Positions 48,571-56,304 of a stretch of DNA of 64,000 nucleotides are shown here, piece by piece. The stretch spans positions 1 to 64,000 of the forward strand of contig JADYZG010000026.1 in the NCBI GenBank assembly GCA_020853235.1, in the 5' to 3' direction. The position numbers and the translations under genes were made by a program. Below the pieces are notes generated by a model that saw only the letters and a program-made list of their open reading frames with translations, did no database searches and was not told the DNA's origin. The DNA comes from a bacterium. GTDB lineage: Bacteria; Patescibacteriota; Dojkabacteria; GCA-002793355. How positions within the stretch are numbered: the first letter of the stretch is position 1; each line of letters starts with the position of its first letter.

Positions 48571-49753
48571 TGAGAATTGTATCTAGGTTAGTATGGAAAG
48601 CTGATACAGTGAACTTCTTTGCAGACTGTTTGAGCGTGTCTTTTTTGTAATTCATTTTTCGATGTTTTTTAATTGCTTCGAGCAAACTTTCGACGGTATT
48701 TTCTTCAAAGAGAATACCATTAACGTGATCAGTAATAATTTCCGGAGTTGCTCCAGCATTAAGTCCGATAACTGGAGTACCTAAGGCAAGTGGTTCAACC
48801 TTTGTAATACCGAAATCTTCATCGTTAAGGGAAAAAGATGCGGACGCGGTGGCAAGCACCTGCATTTTTTTCCCTTCCTCAATAAATCCAGTAAAAATAA
48901 TATTGCCGTACTGCTCTACTTCACGATCTAAGGATTTCAAGTAGATTTTGCTTTTCTTAAGTTTTCTAACCTTAGCTTTAAGTGCAGGAAGATGTGGTCC
49001 ATAACCCATAATTATCAACCTTTCTGGTAGGTTATGTTTAAGAAAGAGGTCGATTGCAAGGTCAATGTTTTTGTAACTTTCAATACGGGAAACGCTGGCA
49101 AAGTATGTTCCTAATTCGTTCTGAAGTTCTTGGTTGAAGTAGTCTACTTTTAAGAGTTCATCGGGAACAGCAGCAGGATAAAGAATATCAGATGTTTTAT
49201 TGTAGAACGAGGAGACACGATCTTGTACAGCCTTTGATATCGTGAGTATTTTTTGAATTCTTCCTATGCCATCGAGATCATACATTTGCGAGCGAAATCT
49301 CATAATGTCAGTTATAAGCAGTGGCGCACTGATTTGTTTGAGTATGCTGTACGCATGGTCAAGATTCCAGAGAAAACGTGCAGGAGTGTTTGAGTAAAGG
49401 ATATGCCGTCCTTTTACAGGTGGGATCACAGCATGTGACAAAAAAGCAGTATAACTTATTACGAGGTCAAAATCCTTAAGGTTCATTTCGTGAAGAAATG
49501 CAGGAAGTAGGAAGTTCATAATGCGAAACATTATAGGTTTCAAGAACCTTACTTTTGGGCCGAGGTGGACGTTTTCTTCACCGATCCTTTTTTGAATTTC
49601 TTTGATGAAGCTTTGACTAAACGGTGAGTCTACAACGAATCCAAAGAAGATTTCAATCGTATCAGAGGGAAAATGAGAAACTAATTCTAATAAAACACGT
49701 TCCGCACCGCCACCTAGTCCAGGTACGTAATCATAAACAATAGCAGTACGCAT
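48563..49753 (-). CDS. Glycosyltransferase family 4
   Basis: 396-residue GT-B enzyme. The N-terminal glycine loop PGLGGGAERVLLEL is at residue 11. The C-terminal nucleotide-sugar domain starts at FASVSRIESYKNIDLAI near 217, with the E-x7-E region EDFGITKVEPLALGTPVIG near 315. Probably transfers a sugar to a surface polymer or lipid; the acceptor is unknown. It begins one base after the tsaB stop. Confidence 0.88.
   Translation of the reverse strand: MRTAIVYDYVPGLGGGAERVLLELVSHFPSDTIEIFFGFVVDSPFSQSFIKEIQKRIGEENVHLGPKVRFLKPIMFRIMNFLLPAFLHEMNLKDFDLVISYTAFLSHAVIPPVKGRHILYSNTPARFLWNLDHAYSILKQISAPLLITDIMRFRSQMYDLDGIGRIQKILTISKAVQDRVSSFYNKTSDILYPAAVPDELLKVDYFNQELQNELGTYFASVSRIESYKNIDLAIDLFLKHNLPERLIIMGYGPHLPALKAKVRKLKKSKIYLKSLDREVEQYGNIIFTGFIEEGKKMQVLATASASFSLNDEDFGITKVEPLALGTPVIGLNAGATPEIITDHVNGILFEENTVESLLEAIKKHRKMNYKKDTLKQSAKKFTVSAFHTNLDTILNA
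48576..48581 (-). promoter_or_regulatory. -10 box, leaderless promoter of recO
   Basis: TACAAT on the minus strand ends 5 nt before ATG 48570, inside the 3' end of the glycosyltransferase gene. Confidence 0.45.
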
Positions 49754-49754
49754 A

Positions 49755-50345
49755 TCAGGTGATATGAACAGGATTTATGTACAGAGGTTCAAGTGATTTC
49801 GAAAGTGTCAGGTGATCGTTAGCTAACTCTCTGAATCCAATTGCATCGTGGAGTAAATCTTCGTAAGTTCTACACTCATGCTGAGTTGTGAGGTTTTCTT
49901 CGCTTACGACAAGAAGATTCTTTTCTACGTGCACGTCTTCCCAAGTTTTATATGAAATTTCGCCCTCTTTCTCAAAATAACCTCGACTCTCATCGACTTT
50001 CCCTGTCTTTATTCTTGGCCATGATTTCAGGTAAATTGGACCCTTGTGCGTTGTCGCAGCTCGAACATAATCAAAAGAGGTATATGAGAAAACATGATTT
50101 GCTGTTAAGAGCCCACCGTGAAGTAGCCCGTATGCGTACGCAATGCTCGTACGAATCCCGGTGTAAGATCCTGGTCCTCTGTTGATAAGAAGGATGGTTT
50201 CGGAAGTAAACGGAATTTTTTCAATTGCAGCAAAGAGTTCTGAATAATCTGTCACATCAGTTTGTGTATATTCAGTGCTTTCAACCGAAACAAGGTTTAA
50301 CGGTCTCAATGCTGTTTGCAGAATAACAAATTTATGAGAGCTCAT
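49755..50345 (-). CDS. tsaB: TsaB, t6A biosynthesis scaffold
   Basis: 196 residues of the ASKHA fold. The diagnostic motif is GPGSYTGIRTSIAYAYGL near 57-74; the metal-binding residues of TsaD are absent, as expected. It dimerises with TsaD. ATG 50345 is favoured over the upstream in-frame ATG 50360 because GGAG lies 9 nt before it. It overlaps tsaE by 14 nt. Confidence 0.88.
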   Translation of the reverse strand: MSSHKFVILQTALRPLNLVSVESTEYTQTDVTDYSELFAAIEKIPFTSETILLINRGPGSYTGIRTSIAYAYGLLHGGLLTANHVFSYTSFDYVRAATTHKGPIYLKSWPRIKTGKVDESRGYFEKEGEISYKTWEDVHVEKNLLVVSEENLTTQHECRTYEDLLHDAIGFRELANDHLTLSKSLEPLYINPVHIT

Positions 50346-50745
50346 ATTCACGATCTCCATCTGATTTTATACTGATAGTAACAGTTTTATGGGGTAGTTC
50401 GGTTAACATCTTTTCTGCTCGCTCTGGCCATTCGATAAACAAAATATTTTTTTCATCGAGATAATCCCAGAATCCAATTTGTTCGAGAACTTTTTCTGCT
50501 TGATCTGGTTCAATGCGATATAAGTCAGTGTGGATAATTTTGGTTTTGCCTTCCCAATCGCAGGTGTAATCTTGGAGGAACGTGAATGTCGGGCTTGGGA
50601 GTGATCGACCAATCCCAATATGCTTTGCAAATTGGTTGGTGAAATGAGTTTTTCCTGCTCCAAGATCACCAACAAGGAAGATGACTGCCGGCGAGTTTTC
50701 TTTCGCGTAACTAGATACTTGCTCGAGAACTTCTGAAAGTGTCAT
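50332..50745 (-). CDS. tsaE: TsaE, t6A biosynthesis ATPase
   Basis: 137 residues. Walker A GDLGAGKTHF near 26, then SPTFTFLQDY near 51, HTDLYRI near 72 and the Walker B-like LFIEWPER near 102. It supports turnover of the TsaB-TsaD complex. First gene of a tsaE-tsaB-glycosyltransferase-recO run. Confidence 0.93.
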   Translation of the reverse strand: MTLSEVLEQVSSYAKENSPAVIFLVGDLGAGKTHFTNQFAKHIGIGRSLPSPTFTFLQDYTCDWEGKTKIIHTDLYRIEPDQAEKVLEQIGFWDYLDEKNILFIEWPERAEKMLTELPHKTVTISIKSDGDREYELS

Positions 50746-50750
50746 GTGAG

Positions 50751-50756
50751 ATTATA
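50751..50756 (-). promoter_or_regulatory. -10 box, leaderless promoter of tsaE
   Basis: TATAAT on the minus strand ends 5 nt before ATG 50745 and overlaps the TAA stop of the ABC-F gene (50752-50754). Confidence 0.6.
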
Positions 50757-52272
50757 GCGTAACTCGTTGTGTCCAGGTAATCTTGTTGATAAAGCCGATA
50801 TCGTGAGTAACAACAATAAACCCGCCTTCATATTCGTTAAGTGCCTGAACGAGTTCATCGACGCTTTCCGTATCGAGGTGATTAGTTGGTTCATCAAGAA
50901 GCAAGAGTGTTCTTGGCGATACTGATGCCATTGCTAGAGCTAATTTTGCCTTTTCTCCACCGCTTAACGTGCCAGCCACCCTGTTGACCTGATCGTCTTT
51001 CATAAAGAGGAAATTGCCTAAAATTTTTCGAATTTCCTCGTATTCAAGTGTCGGTGCCAGCTCTGCAATATGTGTTACCAATGTCTTAGTATTATCAATC
51101 AGTGAGTAATGTTGGTCGATATATAAAGAAAGTTGTGGAAACTTAGGCTTTGATTCAGACTCGAGTTTGTAACCCTCTTGTTTATGAATGGCTTTTAAGA
51201 GTGATGATTTACCCGTTCCGTTTCGTCCATTCAAAAGTACTTTGTCTTGGTTTGTTACTCGAAGTGTACAGTCTTTAGACAAGAATTTATCTCCAGCGGT
51301 CAGGGTAGCCTTGTTGATATCAATGAGTGAAAATAGAGAGCTATCACTTTCACCAAGTTCAATATTAAGTGTTTGGGTTTTCTTTAACTTGTCCTTAATT
51401 TCTTTTATATCTTCTCGACTTTCTCGTTCTGCTTTGCGGGCAATTGCCATATCATGGCTGGTTGACTTTCCAGCACGATCGATAAAATAACCACGAAGTA
51501 TTGAAGGAACACCTTTTGCTTTATACTTTTCTTCGGCTGCGTCACTACGCATGGTTCTTTCAGAAACTTGCTGCTTCCGTGCGAGAGCTGCATTCATTTC
51601 CTTTGTGTGTACTCTGAGTTTTCGTTCCAAAACAAATGTTTCGTGTGCTTTTTGCTGGACAAAATTTGAGTAATTACCGGTATATTTGTTGAGTTTCTGA
51701 TCTCTGATTTCAAAAATTTTCCTCGTAACTTGATCAAGTAGATAAGAATCGTGAGAAACAATAACAAGTGCTTTTCTGTATGCTTTTAGCTCTTTCATGA
51801 GGCGTTCAACTCCAATGCTGTCAAGGTGGTTGGTAGGTTCGTCGAGTAAGAGCATGTCCGGTTGTACCAGTAATGCGAGTGCTAGATGAAGCATGGTTAA
51901 TTCTCCACCACTTAATTGACCCATGAGCTTGTCTGCGGTGATTTCTTTATAGTCAAACAATTTTTCTATTCTGTGAAAAACATCCCAACCTTCTTCATGT
52001 TTTGTTAATGCATAGCTAACGACAGGCAGAGCTTTTTCCTCTTCAGTTATGCGGATTTCTTGCGGAACATAAAAGGTCGTTGTTTGTACATCAATTTCCC
52101 CTTTTCGTGGTTGTGTTTTATTGGTTAACGTTCGAAGAAGTGTTGATTTTCCTGTACCATTCTTACCGACAATACCAATTTTATCACCAGGCTGAATACT
52201 GAATGAAACGTGGCTGAGAAGGATTTTATTTCCGACTGCGAGTTGGATGTCGTCTGCGTGTGCAAGGTACAT
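50752..52272 (-). CDS. ABC-F family ATPase
   Basis: 506 residues with two ABC domains and no membrane helices. Walker A GKNGTGKS near 36 and GRNGTGKS near 348; signatures LSGGE near 118 and 438; Walker B LLLDEPTNHLD twice. The linker (about 240-300) is charged and helical. ABC-F proteins act on the ribosome as translation factors or antibiotic-protection factors; which one cannot be told here. TATAAT at 52323-52328 gives a leader of about 45 nt, so this gene is not leaderless. Confidence 0.93.
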   Translation of the reverse strand: MYLAHADDIQLAVGNKILLSHVSFSIQPGDKIGIVGKNGTGKSTLLRTLTNKTQPRKGEIDVQTTTFYVPQEIRITEEEKALPVVSYALTKHEEGWDVFHRIEKLFDYKEITADKLMGQLSGGELTMLHLALALLVQPDMLLLDEPTNHLDSIGVERLMKELKAYRKALVIVSHDSYLLDQVTRKIFEIRDQKLNKYTGNYSNFVQQKAHETFVLERKLRVHTKEMNAALARKQQVSERTMRSDAAEEKYKAKGVPSILRGYFIDRAGKSTSHDMAIARKAERESREDIKEIKDKLKKTQTLNIELGESDSSLFSLIDINKATLTAGDKFLSKDCTLRVTNQDKVLLNGRNGTGKSSLLKAIHKQEGYKLESESKPKFPQLSLYIDQHYSLIDNTKTLVTHIAELAPTLEYEEIRKILGNFLFMKDDQVNRVAGTLSGGEKAKLALAMASVSPRTLLLLDEPTNHLDTESVDELVQALNEYEGGFIVVTHDIGFINKITWTQRVTL

Positions 52273-52358
52273 TGTTTCTGAGTTAACGAATTATCGGAGT
52301 AATGAATTAATTACAATCATACATTATACCCTAAGTAATGGATAAATAGCGAACTATT

Positions 52359-52367
52359 TGTTAAAAT
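52359..52367 (+). promoter_or_regulatory. Extended -10, leaderless promoter of the GNAT-like gene
   Basis: TGT-TAAAAT ends 5 nt before ATG 52373. Confidence 0.5.
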
Positions 52368-52372
52368 AAATC

Positions 52373-52876
52373 ATGGAATTAGCAAACTTTACAAAGATAA
52401 TTGTGTTACCGACAAACCTCGAAGCTCCTAAAGAATTGAAATTTGAGGATATTATTGCAAGACCATTATTACGTACAGATCTAACTGATGACTTAGCCGG
52501 CGTCAACTCTAGTGTCAATATAATTAGAGAAACTCGAGGTGGCTCTTGGCCATCTGGAGAACTTACTGCAGAGGAAGATTTCCTCGATCTCGCTTGGCAT
52601 GAACGCGAATTTGGCAGTAACTCTTCTTTTGCCTACGTTGTCTATTCTGCGAACGGTGAATATATCGGCTGCTTTTATCTTTATGGTATGGGAGTACGTA
52701 CTGAACTAACCGAAACTCTTGCTGAATATGATGTTGATGCGAGTTGGTGGGTGACGACAAAAGCATTTGAGCAAGGGTATTATGAGAAACTATATTATGC
52801 CTTGCAAACTTGGCTAATAAAGGATTTTCCTTTCACAAAGATTTATTACTCGAACAAACAGATTCCTTCTGTTTAA
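52373..52876 (+). CDS. GNAT-like acetyltransferase fold protein
   Basis: 167 residues. The strand-turn FAYVVYSANGEYIGCFYLYG near 84-103 and DASWWVTTKAFEQGYYEKL near 124-142 fit a GNAT core where the P-loop motif is weak (EQGYYEKL in place of QxxGxG). A few residues suggest a cytosolic enzyme of unknown substrate. Its stop overlaps the convergent Nudix gene by 4 nt. Confidence 0.6.
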   Translation: MELANFTKIIVLPTNLEAPKELKFEDIIARPLLRTDLTDDLAGVNSSVNIIRETRGGSWPSGELTAEEDFLDLAWHEREFGSNSSFAYVVYSANGEYIGCFYLYGMGVRTELTETLAEYDVDASWWVTTKAFEQGYYEKLYYALQTWLIKDFPFTKIYYSNKQIPSV

Positions 52877-53853
52877 GAGCTTTTAAGTTTTTCCCAGAGA
52901 GGTCGTAGTTCTTCGATATATTTGAAGACATGAGGTAAAACTTTTTCTGCTTCAGGGTACTCTTTCATAAGTAACTTTTCGCAGTCAAAAACTTTTATCT
53001 GCTCTACTTCGTTTTTATCAAAAGCATATGGTCCATCAGAAATACCGGAATAAAGGTAGTAATACTTTGACTGATTGTTATTTTGATGTAGCCATTTGCG
53101 TACAAAAGTAAGTGGGATGTGAATACCCATTTCTTCGGCTAGTTCTGATTGAGCGCATTGTTCGATAGTTTGTCCAAATACCTGATGACCACCAGGCATG
53201 TCCCATGCTCCAGGTCCAGTCATTTTGTTGAAACTTCTCTGTTGTAAAATAATTTCACCTTTCGAAGTAAATATCATCAAATGGGCAGCTCTATGGAATC
53301 GAGTATTGTCTTTGTGTGCCAGCTTCCTTGTTAATTTTCCTATTTCTTGGTCATTTTGATCTACTTCAACAAGGACTTCATCTTCAGATATGTTGATTGA
53401 TCGTATTGCGACATCAAGTTCTTTTGCTAGCTGTTGATCGATTGCATAGGTATCGTTAGTAACGATAAATCGATCTCTTTCAATCCAGCGATACTGTCCA
53501 AAATTCTCATTTTCTGTTGGTTCTCCCGAAATATACTCCATAAGATAGTAAATGGTTACACCATATGCGCGATTATCCCACCCAATATCAGATTGAACTG
53601 TTACAAGTTTTTTCAACGAAGCAGTAACTCCTGGAAGTTCAGTTTCCAAAATTCTTAATGCAGCGTTCTCTGGGGTCTCATCCCATTTAATCCTTCCGCC
53701 TGGGAACTGCCAAAACTGAGCAGTTTCTTTCTTACCTTGAAGCAGTAACCCCTCTTTTCTGACAATGATATCGACATTAAGAATAGGTGTTACACGAGAT
53801 GTAAGTTCAGCTAAGTGTTGCTTTTTTGTTACTTGGTAGTTTGGGTTGCTCAT
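52873..53853 (-). CDS. Tandem Nudix-domain protein
   Basis: 326 residues with two Nudix domains. Domain 1 (about 20-150) has PGGRIKWDE then RILETELPG, where the catalytic REUxEE is degraded. Domain 2 (about 165-310) has HRAAHLMIF, PGGHQVFGQ and SELAEEMGI; its box keeps the EE pair but not the first Glu or the Arg. Domain 2 with LLQQRS-type spacing (ILQQRSFNKMTGPGAWD) resembles isopentenyl-diphosphate isomerase-like Nudix proteins. Substrate unknown. ATG 53853 gives a 25-nt gap to the dehydrogenase. Confidence 0.78.
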   Translation of the reverse strand: MSNPNYQVTKKQHLAELTSRVTPILNVDIIVRKEGLLLQGKKETAQFWQFPGGRIKWDETPENAALRILETELPGVTASLKKLVTVQSDIGWDNRAYGVTIYYLMEYISGEPTENENFGQYRWIERDRFIVTNDTYAIDQQLAKELDVAIRSINISEDEVLVEVDQNDQEIGKLTRKLAHKDNTRFHRAAHLMIFTSKGEIILQQRSFNKMTGPGAWDMPGGHQVFGQTIEQCAQSELAEEMGIHIPLTFVRKWLHQNNNQSKYYYLYSGISDGPYAFDKNEVEQIKVFDCEKLLMKEYPEAEKVLPHVFKYIEELRPLWEKLKSS

Positions 53854-53878
53854 AATTACACTAAAACCTATAGGAATT

Positions 53879-54808
53879 TTAAGCAATTTGATTTATGGGG
53901 GTCCCTCTCAAATATGCTTTAATATTCTCCGTAATAATTCTCCCCATGTTCTCATCTGATTCTCTGGTATTATAACCAATATGTGGAGTTAAGACAGTAT
54001 TTTTGATTACTACCCAATCTGAGGTCGCAGTATCGATTCCTGCTCCAGAAATGGCACTACTATTTAATGCATTTTTCAGTGCTTCTTGATCGACCATTTC
54101 TAGTCCAGCAATAGTGATAAATATGGCACTTGTTTTCATGCTATCTATAAGTTTCTTGGTGAAAATTTCTTTTGTTTCTTTATTAAGAGCGAGGCAGAAG
54201 ATGATAACATCTGATTGTTGTGCAAGTTCTTGTAATGAAACTTGTGTAACATTTGGTAGATCCTTATTGGATTTGTTATAGGCAATAACAGACATACCGA
54301 TACCTTTACCGATTTCTGCGACTCTACGCCCAATATGACCTAAGCCAACAACGCCAAGTGTTTTTCCTGTTAAGTCAAAGCCTGAGTATCGAATTTGTTC
54401 TGGAGTTCCAGGGTCAACGGCGATTAATCCTTTTCTGAATTCACTATCGCCAAGTATAATTTTACGGTTCACGGCAAACATTAAACCTATCGCAAGTTCA
54501 GCTACTGAGTTGGTAGAAAAATGGGGGACATTTGAAGCTATAATTCCGGCTTGCATTGTTGCTGTAACATCAACTTTATCAAACCCAGTAGAGTTTATTG
54601 AAAAAAATTTCAGGTTAGGTGTTTTTGCCAAAAGATCACTAGTAATGGGTGTGAGAAAACAATCAATAACAGCGATTTCAGCATCTTTTACTCTATCCGC
54701 ATAATTCACGGTATTGGTATCGTTGTAAACTACAACTTCACCATAGTGACGTAAATCAAGTACTTGATCTTTGGTTATACCTGATGGATTTGTAATAATA
54801 ATTTTCAT
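53879..54808 (-). CDS. D-isomer-specific 2-hydroxyacid dehydrogenase
   Basis: 309 residues. NAD-binding GVVGLGHIGRRVAE near 147 is flanked by NSVAELAIGLMFAVNR near 100; the catalytic region has AGLEMVDQEALKNAL near 232 and TPHIGYNTRES near 275 with the active-site His. The family includes D-lactate, glycerate, phosphoglycerate and formate dehydrogenases; the substrate is not determined. Confidence 0.88.
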   Translation of the reverse strand: MKIIITNPSGITKDQVLDLRHYGEVVVYNDTNTVNYADRVKDAEIAVIDCFLTPITSDLLAKTPNLKFFSINSTGFDKVDVTATMQAGIIASNVPHFSTNSVAELAIGLMFAVNRKIILGDSEFRKGLIAVDPGTPEQIRYSGFDLTGKTLGVVGLGHIGRRVAEIGKGIGMSVIAYNKSNKDLPNVTQVSLQELAQQSDVIIFCLALNKETKEIFTKKLIDSMKTSAIFITIAGLEMVDQEALKNALNSSAISGAGIDTATSDWVVIKNTVLTPHIGYNTRESDENMGRIITENIKAYLRGTPINQIA

Positions 54809-54814
54809 ACAAAT

Positions 54815-54823
54815 ATTCTATCA
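54815..54823 (-). promoter_or_regulatory. Extended -10, leaderless promoter of the 2-hydroxyacid dehydrogenase
   Basis: TGA-TAGAAT on the minus strand ends 6 nt before ATG 54808, between tRNA-Val and the gene. Confidence 0.55.
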
Positions 54824-54839
54824 TGGGGTCCTACTTTGG

Positions 54840-54913
54840 TGGGCAGCACAAGATTCGAACTTGTGACCTTCCCGATGTGAACGGGATGCTCTAACCAGCT
54901 GAGCTAGCTGCCC
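54840..54913 (-). tRNA. tRNA-Val (CAC)
   Basis: Acceptor GGGCAGC/GCTGCCC with discriminator A; anticodon stem TCCCG/CGGGA around TTCACAT (anticodon CAC); T-arm ACAAG-TTCGAAT-CTTGT. CCA is not encoded. Confidence 0.96.
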
Positions 54914-54983
54914 AAAATTTAAGAACTTTTTCGGTGCTGAAAATGTCTTTTCAGCCTAGTCCTCAAAAACTCTTAAATTTTGG
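54912..54983. repeat. Nested inverted repeats in the tRNA-Val leader
   Basis: Outer arms CCAAAATTTAAGA (54912-54924) and TCTTAAATTTTGG (54971-54983) match exactly over 13 bp, and the first arm includes the first two bases of the tRNA. An inner perfect hairpin GCTGAAAA-TGTC-TTTTCAGC lies at 54936-54955. Confidence 0.75.
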
Positions 54984-55007
54984 AACACTAGGACACTTCT
55001 AACTAGG

Positions 55008-55038
55008 ATTATACTGTATTTTCTTGATGTAATACAAA
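55008..55038 (-). promoter_or_regulatory. Promoter of the tRNA-Val transcript
   Basis: TATAAT on the minus strand (55013-55008) with a TTGTAT-like -35 about 18 nt upstream. The transcript would carry a leader of roughly 90 nt containing the nested hairpins. 55039-55076 shows nothing else. Confidence 0.45.
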
Positions 55039-55076
55039 ATATTAACATCAACGAGTAATTGTTAATTTGTAATTTA

Positions 55077-55340
55077 CTACAGTGGATTAAATGGTCCGGA
55101 GTAGAGATCGTCTACTTCCTCAACTTCGAGGGATCCTACATCACTATCGACATCATCAAATTCGTCACCTGTTGCCATAATTGGCTTAATATCACCTTTT
55201 ACTTCTTTCCCATCCTCTTCCATGAGTTTCTTGATATCTTCGCGAGTCATTTGGGTAGCTTCTGCAAAAGTAAGATATTCACCACAGTGGTTGCATGCAA
55301 ATACATAGTACACATCTTCACCACAATTGGTACAAGTCAT
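55077..55340 (-). CDS. Small zinc-ribbon protein with acidic tail
   Basis: 87 residues. The N-terminus CTNCGEDVYYVFACNHCGE is a four-Cys zinc ribbon; the rest is acidic (DEFDDVDSDVG and EVEEVDDLY). It is the last gene of the surface-protein operon, starting 2 nt after the previous stop as TAA-AA-ATG. A longer frame from 55403 would overlap the previous gene by 61 nt and is less likely. Function unknown. Confidence 0.65.
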   Translation of the reverse strand: MTCTNCGEDVYYVFACNHCGEYLTFAEATQMTREDIKKLMEEDGKEVKGDIKPIMATGDEFDDVDSDVGSLEVEEVDDLYSGPFNPL

Positions 55341-55342
55341 TT

Positions 55343-56302
55343 TTATGACATTGTACTCTTTTTGTCCACCAATTTTTGCCGGTGTTTTTGTCGTTTTTTC
55401 CATATAATTACTAAAGAACTTACTACGATTACTGTCAGTATAGCAACGATAAGTGGCAATGGCAATATCCAAAAAGAGGCCTCTCGTGTGCCGACGACAC
55501 GAGTACCTTCGACGTCATACCCAATTTTTGCTGTCGCGGTGAATTTTCCGAAACGAAAATACTCAAAGTTAATAAACACTCCGTTGTTTTTCATAGAGAG
55601 AAGTGGTTCCGTAGCTTTCCATTCATTTTGAAATGATCGAGTATTATTAGGTAAGATTACTAGGTCGCTTTCATTGATGGTAAATTCCTTGAGTGGTGTG
55701 GTGATATCACCAGTATGGACAAAAATATCACCACCAGCAAGGTAATCGACATTGCCAGTATTTTTAACTGTCGTAGTGAATACAATTGGTTTTGATGGCC
55801 AGTACCAATAAATCGATTTATCAGTTCTGAATGAAATGATCTCGCTATTTATTCGTTCTGTTCCAGCAATGCGACCGATTATAGGAAAGCCAATATTCGC
55901 GGTAATTTTCGCTCCAGCACCTGTTAGTTCTTCTAATTTTTCTTGAGGAACAATGACAATGACAGCGTATTTGCCTCCGATTTGGGGATCTTTTGGTACG
56001 TTAATATTATAATGAATATCTATGCTTTCCCCGGTTTTCAACTGGAATTCTTTCTCTTGTACTTCAACCCAACTGCTCATATCGTAGTTTCTCAACTTCT
56101 CAGGAGTAACTTGGTAGATGGTAGGTATCCCATGCTCTTGATAGATGAACGCTACAAGTGTTGTGAACCTTTTCACCTCTGTCGTTTCAGAGGTAAACGC
56201 ATTTGAATAGTGGAATGTTCCAGTGGTAACCGTTCCTGCGGTCAAAATGTGCCGAGCAAATGTTGTATTAAGAATATGACCGTAATCCCTAATTTCTGCC
56301 AT
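55343..56302 (-). CDS. DUF916-like surface protein, copy B
   Basis: 319 residues, paralogue of the gene at 57353-58273. Shared blocks include RDYG at the start, GGDIFVHTGDIT near 186, EYFRFGKFTATAKIGYDV near 250 and SFWILPLPL before the C-terminal helix (about 280-300), which ends KKRQKHRQK. Two beta-sandwich domains precede the helix, like the DUF916/DUF3324 partners of WxL proteins. There is no N-terminal signal peptide and no upstream in-frame start. Family assignment is by architecture, not by search. Confidence 0.65.
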   Translation of the reverse strand: MAEIRDYGHILNTTFARHILTAGTVTTGTFHYSNAFTSETTEVKRFTTLVAFIYQEHGIPTIYQVTPEKLRNYDMSSWVEVQEKEFQLKTGESIDIHYNINVPKDPQIGGKYAVIVIVPQEKLEELTGAGAKITANIGFPIIGRIAGTERINSEIISFRTDKSIYWYWPSKPIVFTTTVKNTGNVDYLAGGDIFVHTGDITTPLKEFTINESDLVILPNNTRSFQNEWKATEPLLSMKNNGVFINFEYFRFGKFTATAKIGYDVEGTRVVGTREASFWILPLPLIVAILTVIVVSSLVIIWKKRQKHRQKLVDKKSTMS

Positions 56303-56304
56303 GC

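Noticed and set aside
33969-52312. AATGAATTAATT at 33969-33980 and again at 52301-52312 as an intergenic repeat family
   Set aside because: The word is short, AT-rich and self-complementary; the flanks do not align, so chance is the simpler explanation.
55341-55403. N-terminal extension of the zinc-ribbon protein, overlapping the previous gene by 61 nt
   Set aside because: ATG 55340 lies 2 nt after the upstream stop, matching the spacing of the other genes in the operon, and begins right at the ribbon.
55059-55631. A 190-codon frame on the plus strand
   Set aside because: It mirrors the zinc-ribbon and DUF916-like genes, which have clear motifs and operon spacing.
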